25,857 nucleotides of DNA from a virus: positions 1 to 25,857 of the IMG/VR virus record IMGVR_UViG_3300031565_000321; one strand, given 5' to 3'. This document shows positions 1 through 7,002 of this stretch, in pieces (position 1 is the first letter of the stretch; every line of letters begins with the position of its first letter). The notes under the pieces are model-generated. The model was not told the DNA's origin. It ran no database searches and saw only the letters and a list, made by a program, of their open reading frames with translations. The position numbers and the translations under genes are program-made.

Positions 1-540
1 CTCGAAGGTGTTGTCTTCGGTCGCGGGCTTCCCGACGTCTTGGGTGCAGGGCCACGTCTCTGTTCCGAGACGACAGAGCTGACGGAAGCCGTTGACGATG
101 TAGTCGGTGCCTTCGACGAGAGTCACGCCGTCGATGCGAACGGAGACGATCTCGCGGATCGGCCCGGGTAGCGAGATGCAGTCGAGGTCGCATTCACCGC
201 AGCACAGACCGACATTGACCCACCGGCCATCGAGGCGAAGTGGGATCGATGGGTAGCTGTACCACCATCCGTAGTTCGATCCGTAGGGTCCACCGAAACG
301 GCGAGTCGAGTTGCATCCGCAGTTCGCCCCGAGGCACGGACGGATGACGACCGGACAGGCGCCGGGGAACTGGCGACCGGAGAGTCCGAAGAGGACTTGG
401 GAGGCGAAGTCGATGGCGGCCTCGACCGAGTCGAAGTCCCCTGACCCGGCGACAGGAAGCGGGTCGGGGCAATCCGCGCAGGACGCCATCTCCTCGCGGC
501 TTGTCCACGGCTCGCAGGGTCCTACGGTTGGAATGCTCAT
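1..540 (-). CDS. Head-tail adaptor-like protein (3' end outside window)
   Basis: The first 180 codons of a leftward gene whose end lies beyond base 1. The ATG at 540 follows a GGAG ribosome site and a 76-bp gap after the tail-protein gene. The N-terminal half has the helical pattern of actinophage head-tail connector proteins (gp6/adaptor type): an acidic Cys-containing start (CADCPDP), the segment AIDFASQVLFGLSGRQFPG, then CPVVIRPC. A Cys-rich stretch (VGLCCGECDLDC) and a strand-rich part with VRIDG and LVEGTDYIVNG follow. Such adaptors bind the portal ring and form the first layer of the neck. The dense cysteines suggest metal binding or disulfides. Function is inferred from motif resemblance and from position after the capsid genes. 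A head-tail stopper is less likely, because stoppers lack this helical N-terminus. Confidence 0.6.
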   Translation of the reverse strand, partial: MSIPTVGPCEPWTSREEMASCADCPDPLPVAGSGDFDSVEAAIDFASQVLFGLSGRQFPGACPVVIRPCLGANCGCNSTRRFGGPYGSNYGWWYSYPSIPLRLDGRWVNVGLCCGECDLDCISLPGPIREIVSVRIDGVTLVEGTDYIVNGFRQLCRLGTETWPCTQDVGKPATEDNTFE

Positions 541-562
541 GACTCTCCAATCCTAGACGCGC

Positions 563-592
563 CGGAGGCGGCCCCCGTGGGGACCGCCTCCG
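563..592 (-). terminator. Strong hairpin after the tail-protein gene
   Basis: Arms CGGAGGCGG and CCGCCTCCG pair perfectly over 9 bp. They enclose a further short C/G stem, so the whole 30-bp element folds tightly. It lies between the stop of the tail-protein gene (617) and the ATG at 540. No U-run follows on the minus strand, so it may be a partial terminator or an mRNA 3' stabiliser that sets relative expression of the tail protein and the adaptor. Confidence 0.5.
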
Positions 593-616
593 ATGTTCAC
601 TGATTCCTGTCGGGGA

Positions 617-1327
617 TCAGGAGCCGCTGGCTGCCGGGACGTAGGCGCAGTCGTCGACGTCGGGGAGTGCGGCGACGCACTTCCATGCGAACGGCGAACC
701 GGATCCGCCCTGGATCGTCGCGATCTGACCTGCGGTCCACTCCGCAGCCACCGACGGGGTCCAGCCGGGGCTTCCCTCGCCATCAGCGGTGAGGGTGATC
801 TCCAGCTGGGTGATGGAGAACTCCAGGTCGCCGCCGATCTGCCAGTTTTGGGTACAGGGCACCAGCCACTGGACATAGGGCAGCACCGTGCTGCCGGGGG
901 CACAGGACGCGGTGTCCTTGTTCCGGCTCCACACCTCCAGCTGACGCATGAGGGGGTTCGCGGCCGAGGGCTGATCGGTCAGCGACGGCAGGGCCGCGCC
1001 AACGATGTTGCCGCCGCCGTCGGTCAGAGCCGAGGCTCCAAGCAGAAGCTCCAGAAGCGGGATCGGAACCCCACAGAGCAGCACCTCGATGGTGAGGCGC
1101 TTGAGGATGTCGGGATCCTTGTCGTCGATGCAGATCGCACCGTCGGCGGTCTTGACGGTGATTTCCTCACCGGCTTCGATCTCCGGAGAGAGCGAGAGGG
1201 TGACGAACCCGTTGGTCGCCACGCGGCTATTGGCCTCGGTCTCCGGGGCGGCGGCGCAACAGATGTCGGCCTTCGTGACCCGGATGGCGAGTCCTTTGAT
1301 GGACTTTGGGCAACAGATTGTAGACAT
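617..1327 (-). CDS. Probable major tail (tube) protein
   Basis: 236 residues. The ATG at 1327 has a near-ideal ribosome site (AGGAGG, 8-nt spacing). The protein is beta-rich with no TM segment and is unusually rich in cysteine (about 11, including CC pairs at both the start and DICCAA). The segment VTLSLSPEIEAGEEITVKTADGAICIDD, followed by LKRLTIEVLLCGVPIPLLELLLG, looks like the paired sheets of phage tail-tube or minor virion proteins. The C-terminal part (WQIGGDLEFSITQLEITLTADG) is also sheet-like. The individual ribosome site, separate leader (1328-1415) and downstream hairpin suggest a highly expressed structural protein, which fits a tail-tube subunit. The family assignment is inference; another neck or decoration protein is possible. 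Confidence 0.45.
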   Translation of the reverse strand: MSTICCPKSIKGLAIRVTKADICCAAAPETEANSRVATNGFVTLSLSPEIEAGEEITVKTADGAICIDDKDPDILKRLTIEVLLCGVPIPLLELLLGASALTDGGGNIVGAALPSLTDQPSAANPLMRQLEVWSRNKDTASCAPGSTVLPYVQWLVPCTQNWQIGGDLEFSITQLEITLTADGEGSPGWTPSVAAEWTAGQIATIQGGSGSPFAWKCVAALPDVDDCAYVPAASGS

Positions 1328-1415
1328 CCGTTGTTCCTCCTGTGGTTTGGAGGTGTCATCCGAGTCGAATCACACCTTATGTATTTGGGGTACTGGAGTT
1401 GAGCATAGACGACGA

Positions 1416-1763
1416 TCAGTCGCCTGTGGGGGAACCATCCTCTTCGAGGGCGGCTTTGACGTTGTCGAGGCCCTGGATACGGCGGCCGTCGGCCAGTTCG
1501 TACCAGCCTCCTCCGACGTGGGAATAGACCTCGTTGTCGTCTGCCTCGACCTGCTCAGTGGTCTCGGTTGCGATCTCTTCTTCGGTCTCCTCGACCTCGA
1601 CCTCGACCTCGACTGGTTCCGGCTCGGGGGCCGGAGGCGGAGGCGGAGGCGGCGCTGGGGTGGCGGCCAGTGACGGAGCGGCATCAATGACGGCGCGGCC
1701 ACCGCGAGGAATGTTTCGATTCACTGCCGGGAATCGGCTGTGGCGTCCGGCCATACTTCTCAT
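1416..1763 (-). CDS. Pro/Glu-rich linker protein with small C-terminal domain
   Basis: 115 residues. The ATG at 1763 is preceded by AAGGAG with 8-nt spacing. Three parts are visible: a basic N-terminus (RSMAGRHSRFPAVNRNIPRGGR); a low-complexity middle with a poly-proline run and then alternating Val-Glu/Glu-rich sequence (about residues 37-75); and a compact end with GGGWYELADGRRIQGLDNVKAALEE. The WYEL-DGRRIQG-L piece resembles short domains at the ends of phage head-tail or tail assembly proteins, but I do not recognise the family. The middle is encoded by hexanucleotide microsatellites (GGAGGC near 1633-1650, TCGACC near 1591-1614), so its length may vary among relatives. It lies between the fibre-like cluster and the tail protein, which suggests a virion or assembly role. 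Confidence 0.55.
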   Translation of the reverse strand: MRSMAGRHSRFPAVNRNIPRGGRAVIDAAPSLAATPAPPPPPPPAPEPEPVEVEVEVEETEEEIATETTEQVEADDNEVYSHVGGGWYELADGRRIQGLDNVKAALEEDGSPTGD

Positions 1764-1837
1764 GATTTCTTCTCCTTCTGTCGCCTTTCGGCGGCTGGTT
1801 CTTCTTTCGATCTCAAACAGGTTGGGTCTACGCCATC

Positions 1838-2302
1838 TCAGAATTCTTCGACTATGACCAGATCATTACTTGCGTCATTTGTTTCGATGGTCAGTGATTC
1901 ACCGCGTCCGAACGTGTACGGGGCTGACGTCGCCGCGACTGGCTGCCCGTTGATGGTGGGGCGAGAACCGACGGAGCCTCCAGTGGGGGAGAGAACATAG
2001 ATCTGGACTTGGGCGGCCTCGTCGTCGGTGGCGTGCGACTGCGCGACGCCAGTCAGCGAAGTGATGGTTCGAGACTTCGGCCGTGGGGAAATCGCCGCAA
2101 GGTAGTCCTCTCTCGACAAGGGAGTGCCTCTTGGCTTTGAGCCATCAGTTACCTCGACTGGGACACCATTAACGTCCCACCATGTCGGGTGGGGAACCAA
2201 CCATTCGGCAGCCTGCTCGTCGGTCAGCGGAATCGCCAACGGTGTCGGTGGGGTGTCGGCTTCAACAATGTCGCCGGAAAGTCCTATCCGCCAGAATGCC
2301 AT
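1838..2302 (-). CDS. Virion-associated protein, last gene of fibre-like cluster
   Basis: 154 residues, starting MAFWRIGLSG. The ATG at 2302 shares one base with the TGA of the previous gene (TGATG), so translation is probably coupled; an upstream in-frame ATG at 2365 would lie wholly inside that gene. The N-terminal half carries IPLTDEQAAEWLVPHPTWW, a short Trp-rich segment. The C-terminal half (VQIYVLSPTGGSVGSRPTINGQPV, YTFGRGESLTIETND) reads as a small beta-sandwich of the sort found in phage decoration or fibre proteins. No catalytic motif, signal peptide or TM segment is seen. I do not recognise the family. The operon position suggests a capsid- or tail-surface component. Confidence 0.55.
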   Translation of the reverse strand: MAFWRIGLSGDIVEADTPPTPLAIPLTDEQAAEWLVPHPTWWDVNGVPVEVTDGSKPRGTPLSREDYLAAISPRPKSRTITSLTGVAQSHATDDEAAQVQIYVLSPTGGSVGSRPTINGQPVAATSAPYTFGRGESLTIETNDASNDLVIVEEF

Positions 2303-3543
2303 CAGGCTTCCTTCCAAACGATGCCGCCAAGGACGGAGATGGGTGTGTTCACAGGTCGGCCGCAAAGGACGTAGGTGTCTCGGGTCGTCACGGTTGAGCC
2401 GAGGACAAGGCCAATCGACTCGTCGATGGAAACCTCGCCTTCACGGGACACGTATCCAGCAGCAACAACCGTTCCTCCGGTCACCGTGTTCGCGGCTACA
2501 CCGATGGCACTTTGGAGTTGGCTGCTCGTCACGTCAGCGTAGGTGAACACCCCGGCGACGGTTGGGTTCCACCGCAACTCCCATAGCCAGTAGTCGTTGG
2601 CAGTGGCTGACATAGCGGTGATTCGTTGGATGATCGCGGTCTGACTCAGCGCCGTCGACTTGAGCCGGATTCCAACCAATGCGTACGCCAACGCAGAGTT
2701 CGCCATCGCCACAGCCGTCGTCCCGTTCGTGACCGCGATGTTTCTACCAAACGACTGTGAACCACCTTCGGACACAACACTCGAACAGATGCACTCAAGG
2801 GTCGAATCTGCACCTGTCCCGGCAGTGATGATGGCGTAGTTGAGCGGGAGGTTCGGGTTGCTCATGAACACAGACGTAGCCGTGTTCGCATGGTCCTGCT
2901 GGTGGGCGTAGACGATGTCTCCGTCGATGTCGAACCCGAACCGGACAGAACCAACACCGAGCCACTGGAAGTCCATGACGAGGATCTGCGCCTTCGTGAT
3001 GTCCAACGTGATCCCGGACGGACCGGTGCCGTCCAATGGGTCAAGGTTCCACGATGCCTGCGGGATCGACGTCGTGACGGTCGCACCCGTCACGAAACTG
3101 TCGATGTTGAACGACAACGCCCCAGCAGTGTTCTCGAAGTACACGCCGTTGATGGTGTCCCAAAGCCCGACCTTCTTCGTGCAGCCAGTCGGCGTAGCCC
3201 CCATCACGAACGTCATCAGAATGAGTTGGGACTTGCCAGGCTCGTAGTTGAACTTACGATTCGTGGCCCGGATACCGAAACCGCCAGCGCCCGGTCCAAA
3301 GAGAGTCACGCTGGCTCGGGTCGCGTTATACGTCTGAGTGAACGCTCCACCAGAGGATGCGAAATACCAGAGGAGCGGCGCATCGTCGTACAGCAGCTTC
3401 GTATCGAACAGGTTGTACGGGTCAGCGACTCGTAGCCGACCAAACGCGGTCGAAGAGGGTCTGGACGGCGCGATCGTGACCGGAAACTCAGGGTCGGTCG
3501 TGATCTCAACTGGGCGGGGATCTTGTGCAGCGTTCGTGGTCAT
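2302..3543 (-). CDS. Large virion structural protein of FGRLRV type
   Basis: 413 residues. The ATG at 3543 overlaps the previous stop as ATGA and follows AAGGG at 6-nt spacing. After the tag MTTNAAQDPRPV comes FGRLRVADPYNLFDTKLLYDD, a hallmark I associate with virion proteins of many large tailed phages. It is followed by the order PGKSQ, KKVGLWD-NGVYFEN, WNLDPLDGTGPSG, FQWLGVGSVRFGF, NPNLPLNYAI and CICSSVVSEGG, all typical of that family. The protein is beta-rich and soluble, with no enzyme motif. Members are usually annotated only as structural or fibre proteins. Its tag matches that of the gene at 4794, hinting at a shared docking partner. That it belongs to the virion is fairly secure; whether it sits on the capsid or tail is not known. 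Confidence 0.65.
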   Translation of the reverse strand: MTTNAAQDPRPVEITTDPEFPVTIAPSRPSSTAFGRLRVADPYNLFDTKLLYDDAPLLWYFASSGGAFTQTYNATRASVTLFGPGAGGFGIRATNRKFNYEPGKSQLILMTFVMGATPTGCTKKVGLWDTINGVYFENTAGALSFNIDSFVTGATVTTSIPQASWNLDPLDGTGPSGITLDITKAQILVMDFQWLGVGSVRFGFDIDGDIVYAHQQDHANTATSVFMSNPNLPLNYAIITAGTGADSTLECICSSVVSEGGSQSFGRNIAVTNGTTAVAMANSALAYALVGIRLKSTALSQTAIIQRITAMSATANDYWLWELRWNPTVAGVFTYADVTSSQLQSAIGVAANTVTGGTVVAAGYVSREGEVSIDESIGLVLGSTVTTRDTYVLCGRPVNTPISVLGGIVWKEA

Positions 3544-3806
3544 CGTTTGCCCTTGTTGAACAGAATGTCTCGGGTGTCGGCTGGCGGGTAGTCGGTCGTC
3601 GTGTCGGTCTTCAGATCAGTTCTCGACAATTCTACAACCACGATGCCTCTCGGTGCTTTAGCCCGGATCGACTCGATGGGTTCATCACAGAACACCACGC
3701 ACGTCAGGATGCCATCGTAATAGAAGGTTCCCCTATCAGGGAGGACCGCTGGCCCATACGGGATCTCGTCACCGTCACCCACAACAGGAACGCGATAGGC
3801 GGTCAT
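3540..3806 (-). CDS. Small fibre-cluster protein, unknown function
   Basis: 88 residues, starting MTAYRVPVVGDGDEIPYGPAV. The ATG overlaps the preceding stop by four bases (ATGA), and its own stop overlaps the next start the same way. The body has alternating hydrophobic residues (GTFYYDGILTCVVFCDEPIES, APRGIVVVELSRTDL), consistent with a small beta-barrel or sheet, and a basic tail (LFNKGKR). No TM segment or catalytic motif is visible. I do not recognise the family. Given its position inside a cluster of beta-rich virion proteins, it may be a small adaptor or chaperone for its larger neighbours; that is inference only. Confidence 0.5.
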   Translation of the reverse strand: MTAYRVPVVGDGDEIPYGPAVLPDRGTFYYDGILTCVVFCDEPIESIRAKAPRGIVVVELSRTDLKTDTTTDYPPADTRDILFNKGKR

Positions 3807-4483
3807 AGTGCGTAGGCCCGGATGACGTACCAGCGTTGACCATTTTGGAAGGCGGTCATGCCGCTCCGGGTGAGCGAGGCAGGGTAGACAGCCTGCTCGG
3901 CAACGGACAACGAGTAGGACACAGCCACTGTCATCGCGGACATATTCGGTTCCACGTCGGACCCGGTGTCAGCTATCGGGTCGTAGACCGTGAATGTGTT
4001 TCCGACCATCGAGAACTTGTACCACTGGATCGTGTCGACCGCACCGGTAGCGCCACCAGTAGCAAGTTGCGTGAACACTCCAGCATCCAACTTGATGACT
4101 TCAAGCGGGAAGGTCGCACGGGCGCGCATCCCAATGAAATTGAAATTGTTGGTAGTCCTGAAGCTCATTCCGCACCGAGGCGTAGAAGAAGCACCTGTCC
4201 TCATCCGACACCGCCACTCGAAGTCCCCAGCCCCGAGGTCGACGTGAGCCGTGACGTTGGAATTACCGGGCGACACGGTCGCGTACGTGTTCGCTACGAC
4301 GTTGTAGTCGTCCGCACCGTTCAGCGTGTAGGGATACCCGGGCGTCTCCATCGCCACGATCGGGTCGATGGTGGTCGGGAACGTATCGACAATAGGACCG
4401 GTGGCCCTGTCGATCGTCAAGCGGCTACCGACTCTAAATTGGTCAGTGAGCGTTCCACCACCAGAACGAGCCAGCGAGGTCAT
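3803..4483 (-). CDS. Lectin/LamG-like beta-sandwich virion protein
   Basis: 226 residues. The ATG at 4483 overlaps the upstream TGA (ATGA). The central region (about residues 80-190) follows the pattern of concanavalin A-like/LamG jelly rolls: GAGDFEWRCRMRTG, CGMSFRTTNNFNFIGMRAR, EVIKLDAGVFTQLATGG, then WYKFSMVGNTFTVYD. Such domains bind carbohydrate or act as a structural sandwich in phage fibres and decoration proteins. The start (SLARSGGGTLTDQF) and end (FQNGQRWYVIRAYAL) are probably linker and closing strand. There is no glycosidase signature, so binding rather than cleavage is more likely. The placement after the capsid genes and near a glycan-building cassette makes a surface glycan-recognition role plausible but unproven. 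Confidence 0.55.
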   Translation of the reverse strand: MTSLARSGGGTLTDQFRVGSRLTIDRATGPIVDTFPTTIDPIVAMETPGYPYTLNGADDYNVVANTYATVSPGNSNVTAHVDLGAGDFEWRCRMRTGASSTPRCGMSFRTTNNFNFIGMRARATFPLEVIKLDAGVFTQLATGGATGAVDTIQWYKFSMVGNTFTVYDPIADTGSDVEPNMSAMTVAVSYSLSVAEQAVYPASLTRSGMTAFQNGQRWYVIRAYAL

Positions 4484-4794
4484 GCCGTGATTTCGAGAAC
4501 CCGACAGTCAGCAGTGCCAGATGCAGTGATCCCATACCAGGCATCAACGGTCAACGTGTCGGTGAACGGCGTCCCAGCCGTCAACAAGATCCCGGTCGTC
4601 GCAGTCACCCCTGAATCACCGATGTAGATGTCGGCGTCGGTCGGTTGGAACACGGCGCCGGTCCTCGTCGCATCAGCCGCCAGGACGAGGGTGGCAGCGT
4701 TGGTCACAGACACGGCGGCCAACGTCGACTTGGCAGATGTCAGCAACTCAGTCGTCGACACGGGTCGAGGGTCCTGTGTTGCTGCGGTGGTCAC
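4480..4794 (-). CDS. Small beta-rich virion protein with MTTxAxQDPRPV tag
   Basis: 104 residues. The start is GTG at 4794, overlapping the previous TGA (GTGA). The first twelve residues, MTTAATQDPRPV, match 10 of 12 at the start of the much larger protein at 3543. The remainder (SVTNAATLVLAADATRTGAVFQPTDADIYIGDSGVTATTGILLTAGTPF) has the repeating short strands and Gly/Thr/Asp turns of small phage decoration or fibre-head domains. This layout resembles proteins of the kind annotated as capsid fibre or stabilisation proteins. No TM segment or enzyme motif is present. I infer a virion surface protein whose N-terminal tag docks to the same site as that of its larger neighbour. Confidence 0.55.
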   Translation of the reverse strand: MTTAATQDPRPVSTTELLTSAKSTLAAVSVTNAATLVLAADATRTGAVFQPTDADIYIGDSGVTATTGILLTAGTPFTDTLTVDAWYGITASGTADCRVLEITA

Positions 4795-5132
4795 GGCAGC
4801 TCAGTCCACGTAATCACAACGTCGGTCGCGGCGTCGACAGACGTAACCGAGAGCGGCCCAGTCGTCACATCCCATGTGAAGGTCTCGCCGACGTAGAACG
4901 CCATCGCCCCAGTCGTGGACGTGATTGTCACGTCCCCTGGATCTCCGCCAGCGCGGCGCATCATCGTCACCGACCGTACGCCAGTACCTGTGGGGTCCAC
5001 AGTGATGTCCCATGTACCTACGCCGAGGAGGTTCGCGGCGTCGCCGCGCAACGTCTCGGGGGTTGTGGTGACAGCGAGGGGTCTGTCGCCCGGGATGCAG
5101 GTGGGGAGTTGTGCCCCTACGTTTTCAGCCAT
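4791..5132 (-). CDS. Small beta-sandwich virion protein with GAQLPTC tag
   Basis: 113 residues. The ATG at 5132 shares one base with the previous stop (TGATG) and follows GGAGG at 6-nt spacing. The N-terminus reads MAENVGAQLPTC; the GAQLPTC block recurs at the start of the gene at 5964. The rest is strand-rich with many Thr and Val (WDITVDPTGTGVRSVTMMRRAGG, GDVTITSTTGAMAFYVGETFTWDV), like an immunoglobulin-type or decoration domain. No signal peptide, TM segment or active-site motif is seen. It probably belongs to the virion, for example as capsid decoration or fibre base. The family is not recognised. Confidence 0.55.
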   Translation of the reverse strand: MAENVGAQLPTCIPGDRPLAVTTTPETLRGDAANLLGVGTWDITVDPTGTGVRSVTMMRRAGGDPGDVTITSTTGAMAFYVGETFTWDVTTGPLSVTSVDAATDVVITWTELP

Positions 5133-5377
5133 CAGAAGCCTCCGTAAGCGGATGCGTAATTCTCATCGTAGAGGAGACGGTAGGCACCTTGTGTGATGAA
5201 GCTCGCAGATTTCGGCTTCGTCAATGACTGGGAAACCATGTTCCCACCGGCATCGCGGTAGACGGCATTGAAGCCCGAGCACCCACCGGACTCAATCAGT
5301 CCAGAGCCGTCCTTCCAGTAGGTGTAGTCGACCGAAGAGGCGCTTGGGGGAAGTCTCCCGTTATCTGGATAATTCAT
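5132..5377 (-). CDS. Small fibre-cluster protein, unknown
   Basis: 81 residues, starting MNYPDNGRLPPSASSVDYTYW. The ATG at 5377 overlaps the upstream stop (ATGA). The protein is rich in Gly, Ser and Tyr, with GSGLIESGGCSGFNAVYRDAGG and a final YRLLYDENYASAYGGF, suggesting a compact or extended structural element rather than an enzyme. No TM segment or recognised domain is found. It sits between the two genes that share the GAQLPTC tag. A role as a minor virion component is inferred from context. Confidence 0.5.
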   Translation of the reverse strand: MNYPDNGRLPPSASSVDYTYWKDGSGLIESGGCSGFNAVYRDAGGNMVSQSLTKPKSASFITQGAYRLLYDENYASAYGGF

Positions 5378-5964
5378 GGTGCCCCATCATTGAGGCCGAC
5401 GACCCGTACCTCGGGTCCGCCCACGAAGACGACGGACCCTCCGGCGATGCCAGTGACATCGACCGCCAGACGGTGCGAGAGGAAGATCGAGTCTCCAGGA
5501 GCAAGCGAGAAAGGGAAGAAGGCGAACTGGGACCCAGCGCCCGGGCCGACCAGATGGCGCTGAACGAAAGTCCCGGTATTTTCTTGCCCCATGAACCCGG
5601 ACTGGGAGAAGAAGGTTCCCGGTACGGAGATTGGTGTCGGTGAGGACCCAGTCCCAAAGTTGAAGAGGACGGCGGCTTGAGCGAAGGCCCCAACCGGCAG
5701 TGTGGCGAAGACCGCAGGGGACTGAAGATCGAACTGCAACTGGATGATGCACGGTGACGTGTTCGTGACAACGAGGTCGACCTGGGGACCCCAGGCTGTG
5801 AACATTCCGCCGAAGGGTCCGGCGATCGGGCCTCCGGTGACATCGGCGAGAATGGTCGGAACCGACCCAATAGGTAGGTCAGCGAATCCGGATACCGTCG
5901 GTTCACAGAGAGTGTCGATGTCGGGGTTCGTGCATGTGGGTAGCTGCGCCCCGAAGCCATTCAT
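5374..5964 (-). CDS. Virion surface protein with GAQLPTC tag
   Basis: 196 residues from the ATG at 5964, which shares one base with the previous TGA. An upstream in-frame ATG at 5982 would lie inside the preceding gene. It starts MNGFGAQLPTC, matching the tag of the gene at 5132, followed by a Pro/Gly-rich linker (LPIGSVPTILADVTGGPIAG). The main body has alternating strands: QVDLVVTNTSPCIIQLQFDL, FAQAAVLFNFGTGSSPTPISV, GSQFAFFPFSLAPGDSIFLSH. This is the look of a jelly-roll or Ig-like decoration domain. There is no catalytic motif and no membrane segment. It is the first gene of the overlapping fibre-like cluster and is coupled to the capsid-associated gene. Confidence 0.55.
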   Translation of the reverse strand: MNGFGAQLPTCTNPDIDTLCEPTVSGFADLPIGSVPTILADVTGGPIAGPFGGMFTAWGPQVDLVVTNTSPCIIQLQFDLQSPAVFATLPVGAFAQAAVLFNFGTGSSPTPISVPGTFFSQSGFMGQENTGTFVQRHLVGPGAGSQFAFFPFSLAPGDSIFLSHRLAVDVTGIAGGSVVFVGGPEVRVVGLNDGAP

Positions 5965-6926
5965 CAACAACCGCCAGCGCACACGTCCACGAGAACGGCG
6001 AACGTACAGCAGTCATCCCAGACCGCAGCGGCGAACCGCTCGGCTCGGTACTCAATCTTGTTGATGCGACGATCGAGGGCCTCGCGGATCTCGTTCTCAT
6101 CCGGGACGGTCATGATTTCGCTGAGTCGCCACTCCACCATCCCTGTGGCATAGACCCACACGAGATCGGAGTCAGCGACTGCGGGGTCGACTGTGAGGAC
6201 GCTGGGGCCGGTGCCCGGGTAGCCGCCGCCGTCGACTACAAGGTTCCCGCGGGTCATCGTCATCAGCCTCCCGCCCTCCTCTTTGATGTAGCCCTCGTCC
6301 GCCCACGCCTCCGCCACGTAGGGGGTGGCGTGGATCATTCCGCGACTTCCTTGGGCGCAGTTGGCGAGAGCCTGAGCCAGAAGGCGCAGAGAAGTCTTCA
6401 AGGAAACCGGAGTGGGATTCTGTGCTGTTCCCGGGTTTACGATCTGATCGAGCGACACTGAGTTGGTGAGGCTCATGTTCGCCACTGGGGACCCATCGGC
6501 AAGCTCAGCTTGGTTCATCTGAGCGCCGGTCCAGAACTCGTACTCGACCTGCTTGTGCTGGGATGCTTCGAGGCGGCGGACAGCCTGCCCCTTGTAGTCG
6601 ATGGTCCTGAACCCGAGGGTGTTGCAGGTCCGCTCATCCCACACCACGAAGGGGACGAACTCAATAAGGTCTCCTGCTTCACCGGAGTCTTTGGTCTGTT
6701 CGCCGGAACCTGAACCCGAGCCTCCGAGACCGAGACCTTCGTCGACTCGATCCTGGCATGGCACCCACACTCCACCGTTGGAGCAGGCCCAAGGAGCGAA
6801 AGTGAACCCCATCTCCCACCGAGTTCCCGCGGGGTCGCGGGCTTCCCTGGCGGTGTCGAGGAGTCCATGAAGGGGCGGAGTCGCCTCGATTGGCTCAACT
6901 ATTGCGTCTGGTCCGAGTAGGCCCAT
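5964..6926 (-). CDS. Capsid-associated structural protein following the major capsid gene
   Basis: 320 residues. The ATG at 6926 has a GGAGG site within AGGGAGGAGTGCCTG. The N-terminal part includes WEMGFTFAPWACSNGGVWVPC, and a Gly/Ser linker (GLGLGGSGSGSGEQ) lies near residues 65-80. FVPFVVWDERTCNTLGFRTIDYKGQAVRRLEASQHKQVEYEFWTG then leads into a mixed helical/strand body with WVYATGMVEWRLSEI, ending in YRAERFAAAVWDDCCTFAVLVDVCAGGC. The segment of basic and acidic residues before EFWTG, and the closing strand with Cys pairs, are reminiscent of the neighbouring major capsid protein. A diverged capsid paralogue or penton-type protein is therefore possible. It lies directly after the capsid gene and its terminator. 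The virion role is likely; the exact role is not established. Confidence 0.55.
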   Translation of the reverse strand: MGLLGPDAIVEPIEATPPLHGLLDTAREARDPAGTRWEMGFTFAPWACSNGGVWVPCQDRVDEGLGLGGSGSGSGEQTKDSGEAGDLIEFVPFVVWDERTCNTLGFRTIDYKGQAVRRLEASQHKQVEYEFWTGAQMNQAELADGSPVANMSLTNSVSLDQIVNPGTAQNPTPVSLKTSLRLLAQALANCAQGSRGMIHATPYVAEAWADEGYIKEEGGRLMTMTRGNLVVDGGGYPGTGPSVLTVDPAVADSDLVWVYATGMVEWRLSEIMTVPDENEIREALDRRINKIEYRAERFAAAVWDDCCTFAVLVDVCAGGC

Positions 6927-6954
6927 CAGGCACTCCTCCCTCTACTGCCGGGTA

Positions 6955-6987
6955 CATCCCCGACCCCAGAGGGAGGGGTCGGGGATG
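6955..6987 (-). terminator. 13-bp perfect hairpin after major capsid gene
   Basis: CATCCCCGACCCC and GGGGTCGGGGATG are perfect complements separated by a 7-nt loop. They lie 16 bp past the stop of the major capsid gene (7003) and before the ribosome site of the next gene. There is no U-run. Terminator-like hairpins in this position are common after phage capsid genes, where they reduce read-through. Confidence 0.65.
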
Positions 6988-7002
6988 ACTAGCGGGGTTG
7001 GA

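Noticed and set aside
593-1402. A 269-codon plus-strand frame opposite the probable tail protein gene
   Set aside because: The minus-strand gene has an excellent ribosome site and a sensible protein; the opposite frame has neither.
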